A stretch of 64,000 nucleotides of DNA from Arcicella aurantiaca (GTDB taxonomy: Bacteria > Bacteroidota > Bacteroidia > Cytophagales > Spirosomataceae), in contig NZ_QGGO01000004.1 in NCBI RefSeq assembly GCF_003148625.1, forward strand, positions 208,051 to 272,050, given 5' to 3'. The notes under the pieces are model-generated. The model saw only the letters and a program-made list of their open reading frames with translations. It was not told where the DNA came from and searched no databases. Of this stretch, positions 60,130-64,000 are shown piece after piece (position 1 is the first letter of the stretch; each line of letters starts with the position of its first letter). Both the position numbers and the translations under genes were made by a program.

Positions 60130-60780
60130 ATGAGTAATCCACTAATTTCCGAACTCCTCAAAGAACCTGATGCTTATTTGATAATCCAAGAAATAGAAAA
60201 TATTCTCGAAGATGAAAAAGCACGTAGAATCGCTTTTTACAACGATATTACCGAACAAGAAAAGGTAGAATTCATTAATGGTGAAATCATTGTGCATTCA
60301 CCTGTGATGAAACGCCATAATACGGCATCGCTTTTATTGGCTCAATTGATGAATGTTTATAACATTAAACATCAATTAGGTTTTGTTGGTATCGAAAAAA
60401 TCATGATTACACTTACTCGCAATGACTACGAGCCAGATATTTGTTTCTTCCGAAAAGAAAAATCTGAATCTTTTACCGAAAAACAAACCTTATTCCCTAC
60501 TCCTGATTTTGTAATTGAGATATTATCAAAAGGCACAAAAGACCGTGGCCGAGGAGTCAAATTCAAAGATTATCAAGCACATCAAATTGAAGAATATTGG
60601 ATTATTGACCCAGACCATCAAACGATTGAACAATATCATTACGAAGAAGGGCAATACGAATTACTATTAAAATCTTCAGAAGGAAATATTAAAAGTTTGG
60701 TAATGACAGGTTTTCAAATCCCAATTCAATCCGTTTTTGATGAAAAAATCAACCTTGAAACTTTGAAGAAATTAATGTAA
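60130..60780 (+). CDS. Uma2-family PD-(D/E)XK nuclease-like protein (copy 3)
   Basis: 216 residues from ATG 60130; a TTG at 60109 lies in the promoter. It is a close paralogue of the Uma2 gene at 22965: both have EFINGEII-HSPV, LTRNDYEPD-CF, a P-PD-IE-LSK motif and EYWIIDP--QTIEQY in the same order. The metal-site residues (Asp of YEPD, E-x-L) are conserved, so it could be an active nuclease. This copy has no toxin-antitoxin partner. The last 9 bases overlap the end of the convergent transglutaminase gene. Confidence 0.88.
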   Translation: MSNPLISELLKEPDAYLIIQEIENILEDEKARRIAFYNDITEQEKVEFINGEIIVHSPVMKRHNTASLLLAQLMNVYNIKHQLGFVGIEKIMITLTRNDYEPDICFFRKEKSESFTEKQTLFPTPDFVIEILSKGTKDRGRGVKFKDYQAHQIEEYWIIDPDHQTIEQYHYEEGQYELLLKSSEGNIKSLVMTGFQIPIQSVFDEKINLETLKKLM

Positions 60781-61632
60781 TTCATCAAGTTTTGCAATTT
60801 TCACTTTTGCCTCAAAAGTTCCCGATGCACTGCCTCTGAAAGTTCCTCTAATGGGTGTAACTAAATGCGGAATGGCAGATGCTCCCACAGGAATATGATT
60901 GCCCGATACCAAGCAATTCTGGGTAGGGTCAAAACCACGCCAACCTCCACCCGGTAAATATACTTCCACCCAAGCATGAAGATATTGTGGTTGCGATGGG
61001 TCTTCGGGTTCTACGGCTGAATAATAGCCACTCACAAAACGAGCCGCAATTCCCATCACTCGGCACATTGCCATAAATAAAACCGAATAATCACGACAAG
61101 AACCGTATCGACTCAAAAGCGTTATTTCTGGAGAATGTGGTTCGCCTTCATCTCTTACTTCGTATCTGAAATCATGAATATAGGCATTTAGGCTTGTTAA
61201 AAAGGAAGTCGTATTCCAATCTACACTTCCAGCAATTTGTCTTGCAGTTTGGTCAATCAATGTCGTAATGCCATCTTTCACCAAATACGGGCTCAATGCT
61301 TGGGCAACCTCCTCAGAATATTGAATGGGCAAAGAGCTATTTTCAAAAGGATGATAAATAAATGAAAGTGGATTGAAAACTGTCGTATCGACGATGGAAG
61401 TTACTTTTATATTGAGAGCAGAAGTAGTATCCTTGAAAAAGAGAATGTACTGTGTATTATCAGAAGTATCGAGATTTTTGGCAATGGTAGTAGGTTCTGG
61501 ACTAATCTGAATATCAAATGATTGTAGCGATAATAAAGAACTTCGTTTGGGATGTAAATAAAGATAATGCGGTTCTAAAAAAACCGCATTTGAGTATTGA
61601 TAGTCAAGTTCGTGTTCGATTTTTAGAAGCAT
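60772..61632 (-). CDS. Transglutaminase-like cysteine protein of the Anbu cluster
   Basis: 286 residues: an N-terminal beta domain typical of bacterial transglutaminase-like proteins (about 1-110), then the catalytic core with Cys179 (RYGSCRDYSVLF), His219 (QYLHAWVEVYLPGGGW) and Asp235 (GFDPTQN), the papain-like triad. It has no signal peptide and is therefore cytoplasmic. It lies downstream of the Anbu and alpha-E genes on the same strand, in the combination seen widely with Anbu. In that context the enzyme may form or break an amide bond on an unknown peptide or polyamine. Confidence 0.92.
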   Translation of the reverse strand: MLLKIEHELDYQYSNAVFLEPHYLYLHPKRSSLLSLQSFDIQISPEPTTIAKNLDTSDNTQYILFFKDTTSALNIKVTSIVDTTVFNPLSFIYHPFENSSLPIQYSEEVAQALSPYLVKDGITTLIDQTARQIAGSVDWNTTSFLTSLNAYIHDFRYEVRDEGEPHSPEITLLSRYGSCRDYSVLFMAMCRVMGIAARFVSGYYSAVEPEDPSQPQYLHAWVEVYLPGGGWRGFDPTQNCLVSGNHIPVGASAIPHLVTPIRGTFRGSASGTFEAKVKIAKLDELH

Positions 61633-61674
61633 AATTCAGTTTTTGATATTTAGTGTTTGGGTAGTCAACAAATC

Positions 61675-61714
61675 AATACGACAACCTTATGTTTAGCCAT
61701 AAAGTTGTCGTATT
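61675..61714 (-). terminator. Hairpin between Anbu and transglutaminase genes
   Basis: AATACGACAAC pairs with GTTGTCGTATT, with TTATG/CATAA extending the stem. It lies 130 bases past the Anbu stop codon, so the transglutaminase may have its own transcript. Confidence 0.55.
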
Positions 61715-61846
61715 ATTTTAAGCGAAAAGCAATTTGCGAGAAATCAAACAAGTAAGTCACTAAAAGTCAACAACTTACGCAGTTTTTTTTGCAAACCTCA
61801 ATCAATTAAGTATATTCTTTTGTATTTGAAGTATTATCAAAATCGC

Positions 61847-62569
61847 TTACTTATTACCAAGTACATCGTTTATCCATTCAGTTTGTAAAGTGTCAACAGA
61901 AGTCTTCATTAGTGCATTCCATTGTTTGGTAACTGCTTCCATTTGTTCTTTTTCTAAGCGATGTTCGATAAGATGAAAAGAGTTTTTATGGTAAACAATT
62001 ACGTCAATCGGATAATCAACATCACTGGCACTTACTTGCGTAGCATCAAAAGAAAGGAAACCCAATTTCAAAGCTTCTTCAATTGAAGTTTCATAAGATA
62101 ATGCTCGGTTCAGTAAAGGTTTTCCATAATTAGAATTTCCAATGATTTGAAACTTTAAACCTTCATTAATTTCAATCCAGTTACCTTCTGGAAACACCAA
62201 AAACAGTTTGTGTTCATCGTCTTTCTCCATTTGCCCACCTATAATAGAGTGCAAATTAAATTTGTAACCTTCTTCTTTTAGGCTTGCTTTATCTTCTTCG
62301 GCAACCTTACGAATCATCTCAGCAAAAGCGTTTACTGCTTCAAACATATAGTCAAATGTAAAGCCTTTTTCTTTCGTTAATTGATTGAAGTAGATAATAG
62401 ATTTATCTCTAATTGACCGTAAACCTGCCGTCATAATAAACAACGAATGATTCCCGATTTGATGAGTTGAAACTTTTTTGTTTGAGTAAACTTCTGTTCC
62501 CGCTGTTATTCTGTTATCAGCAATGGCAACAAGACCGCCTTTAACTTTGATTCCTAAACAATATGTCAT
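61847..62569 (-). CDS. Anbu (bacterial proteasome-homologue beta subunit, peptidase)
   Basis: 240 residues, N-terminal nucleophile hydrolase of the Anbu/HslV type. After removal of Met, Thr1 would be the nucleophile, as in MTYCLGIKVKGGLVAIADNR, with Asp17 (counting Thr as 1) conserved and a Lys pair at 30-31. It shows the Anbu pattern GLVAIADNRITAG and KVSTHQIGNHSLFIMTAGL. Anbu is a compact proteasome-like subunit. Its partner genes here (alpha-E, transglutaminase) are those that accompany it in other genomes, pointing to amide-bond chemistry rather than to bulk protein turnover. The substrate is unknown. Confidence 0.92.
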   Translation of the reverse strand: MTYCLGIKVKGGLVAIADNRITAGTEVYSNKKVSTHQIGNHSLFIMTAGLRSIRDKSIIYFNQLTKEKGFTFDYMFEAVNAFAEMIRKVAEEDKASLKEEGYKFNLHSIIGGQMEKDDEHKLFLVFPEGNWIEINEGLKFQIIGNSNYGKPLLNRALSYETSIEEALKLGFLSFDATQVSASDVDYPIDVIVYHKNSFHLIEHRLEKEQMEAVTKQWNALMKTSVDTLQTEWINDVLGNK

Positions 62570-62682
62570 TTTGTGGTTTTTGGATTGGGTATTAAGTGTT
62601 AAGTATTAGAAAAATAATGAGTTAATTTTAATTCCAATACCTTTCACTTATTACCTATGAGTTTACAAAAGTAAAAAACTCC

Positions 62683-63678
62683 TTATTGATTCACCACAAG
62701 ATTCATAGATTCTTCTTCAATAACTGGTTTTAAATCGAAATAAGTTTTGAAAATAGCAGCCCCAACGCCATTATTTTTTTGTTGAAACTCATCTAAATAT
62801 TGGTGTAATCCTATTTTAAATATGTCTTTTACTTCGGTAAATTCTACTTCTGAACGTAACTTACTAAGGGCTTTTTCAGCAGGATTTGAATAAGAATTGG
62901 TAATGGCTGTTCCCGAAATTTCGTACAATGAAAGTTCCGCCTGACGAATACAGTGCATCACTGAGCGAGGAAATTTTTTATCTAACAATAAAAAATCTGT
63001 AATGGCAGTTGGATTGACGATTTGATATTGCTGACGGAACATATTATAAGCACTTACCGATTTCAATACCGCCGACCACAATAATAAATCAAGTGGTGAA
63101 CCTACGGCATCAATTTCGGGAAGAAGCGTAAAATATTTTACATCTAAAAAACGAGTTGTTTTATCAGCACGTTCTAAAAGTCTTCCCAAACGACCAAAAT
63201 GCCAGCCTTCTCCACGTGTAATGGTAGAATCAACAATTCCGTAGAACAACTGACTTCCCGTTTTGATATTCTCTAAAAATCCTTGATAACGAGCCAATTC
63301 CCACGATTTACTTTCTGCTGCTGCATCTTTGACAGTCCAATAAATCTGATTGACGTATTCCCACATTTCACGAGAAATACTTTCACGAATGGTTCTTGCA
63401 TTTTCACGAGCCTCTAATAAACAAGACAAAATTGAGTTCGGATTCCGAACGTCAAAAGCCATGAAGTACAAAACATTTTCACGAGTGGGGGCATCATAAT
63501 ACTGTTCAAAGATATAGTTATCGGCAGTTGCGATAATCAGCGGCTTCCATTGTTCTGGAACATTGGGGGGTAAATCTAAAGCAAGATTGAAGTTTACCGA
63601 GATAAAACGGGCATAATTATCGGCACGTTCAATGTACCGATTCATCCAATAAATAGAATTTGCGACTCTACTAAGCAT
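62683..63678 (-). CDS. Alpha-E (DUF403) protein of the Anbu cluster
   Basis: 331 residues, all-helical. The start MLSRVANSIYWMNRYIERADNYARFI is the signature of the alpha-E family (RVANS-x-YW-x-x-R-x-x-ERADN-x-AR), and SILSCLLEARENARTIRESI is the second strong block. The family accompanies Anbu together with a transglutaminase-like gene and an ATP-grasp protein. The ATP-grasp gene should lie upstream on this strand, beyond the right edge. The protein's molecular role is unknown. Confidence 0.9.
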   Translation of the reverse strand: MLSRVANSIYWMNRYIERADNYARFISVNFNLALDLPPNVPEQWKPLIIATADNYIFEQYYDAPTRENVLYFMAFDVRNPNSILSCLLEARENARTIRESISREMWEYVNQIYWTVKDAAAESKSWELARYQGFLENIKTGSQLFYGIVDSTITRGEGWHFGRLGRLLERADKTTRFLDVKYFTLLPEIDAVGSPLDLLLWSAVLKSVSAYNMFRQQYQIVNPTAITDFLLLDKKFPRSVMHCIRQAELSLYEISGTAITNSYSNPAEKALSKLRSEVEFTEVKDIFKIGLHQYLDEFQQKNNGVGAAIFKTYFDLKPVIEEESMNLVVNQ

Positions 63679-64000
63679 AAGTTTATAATTTAAAATGCCT
63701 GATTAATTTTTATACAAGTTAGTCGAAAATTCGGTTATTCCTACCCAAAAACTATTTTTATATCTCAAAGAAGTAGAGAAAAAGGGACAAAGGAGCAGAG
63801 GGACAAAGGTGCAGAGGGACAAAGGTGCAGAGGGACAAAGGTGCAGAGGGACAAAGGTGCAGAGGGACAAAGGAGCAGAGAAAAAAGAAAAAGGAACAGA
63901 GAAAAAAGAAAAAGGAACACAGGAGCAAAGGGACAAAGGAGCAGAGAAAAAAGTATATATTTTCTTTGCCACTTTGCTCCTTTGCCACTTTGCCACTTTG
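63679..64000. other. Right-edge intergenic region
   Basis: No gene is recognised. A 97-codon minus-strand frame (63703-63996) is only the complement of the tandem repeat. The region is dominated by that repeat, and the ATP-grasp gene expected for the Anbu cluster is not present. Confidence 0.6.
63785..63880. repeat. Six perfect-length 16-base tandem repeats
   Basis: Unit GGACAAAGGTGCAGAG. Copies 1 and 6 read GGAGCAGAG; copies 2-5 are identical to each other. Two copies of a 21-base purine-rich unit (AAAAAAGAAAAAGGAACAGAG) follow to about 63922. The inverted words CTTTGCTCC/CTTTGCCAC then appear near the right edge. Confidence 0.9.

Noticed and set aside
63785..63880. Possible CRISPR array
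   Set aside because: Repeats of 16 bases are directly adjacent, without spacers.
63703..63996. 97-codon minus-strand frame with FVPLHLCPSAPLS repeats
   Set aside because: It is the translation of the low-complexity tandem repeat, with no other coding sign.

Overview
The window is low-GC bacterial chromosome from a member of the Bacteroidota, most likely the Cytophagales (Spirosomaceae-type). The grounds are a ~1,125-residue SecA, promoter -7 elements of the TAnnTTTG type, few Shine-Dalgarno sites, many lipoproteins and secreted proteins, the Bacteroidota-type arginine gene order (GNAT acyltransferase, argG, argC, argD), and abundant word-like tandem or palindromic repeats between genes. The genus cannot be fixed from the sequence alone.

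Layout. 1-7.3 kb: a lipoprotein fragment at the left edge, clpX and clpP on the minus strand, a small XRE regulator, two lipoproteins (one with a vWA-like metal site), a GNAT enzyme, a 45-residue membrane protein and a DEAD-box helicase. 7.5-15.4 kb: an SDR oxidoreductase, a very large secreted PQQ-type sugar dehydrogenase and secA. 15.5-20.7 kb: a four-gene sugar/glycan operon (FdtA-like ketoisomerase, FdtB-like aminotransferase, GT2, methyltransferase), then a pectin methylesterase fused to an alpha/beta-hydrolase esterase. 20.9-26.2 kb: a polytopic membrane protein, a toxin-antitoxin pair coupled to a Uma2-family gene, ffh, and two tandem secreted paralogues. 26.3-30.1 kb: scoB, an aldo/keto reductase, proB and aat. 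30.1-37.6 kb: a structured leader followed by the arginine genes, each separated from the next by an unrelated accessory gene. 37.7-42.9 kb: a FecR-like stub, a PpiD/SurA-type chaperone, a Cys-motif protein, a CAT-anticodon tRNA, a Spy-like protein, a thioredoxin and a retropepsin-like protein. 43-49.5 kb: pheT, a type II restriction-modification pair whose endonuclease looks frameshifted, a second thioredoxin, and dnaN. 49.9-57.6 kb: terC, a ROK regulator, trmN6, a GT2, a second Uma2 gene, tcdA, a Kbp-like BON-LysM protein and a class IV aminotransferase. 57.7-64 kb: a 53-residue HTH protein, two lipoproteins, a third Uma2 gene, and an Anbu cluster (transglutaminase-like, Anbu proteasome-type peptidase, alpha-E protein).

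Most of the window is housekeeping: proteolysis, secretion, SRP, replication, tRNA charging, arginine and proline synthesis. The accessory content sits in short insertions between these genes. The parts most worth following up are the Anbu cluster, the frameshifted restriction gene next to its methylase, the antitoxin-toxin-Uma2 cassette, the structured leader before the arginine genes, the two-enzyme pectin esterase, and the repeat families that crowd the intergenic spaces and sometimes stop just short of start codons.
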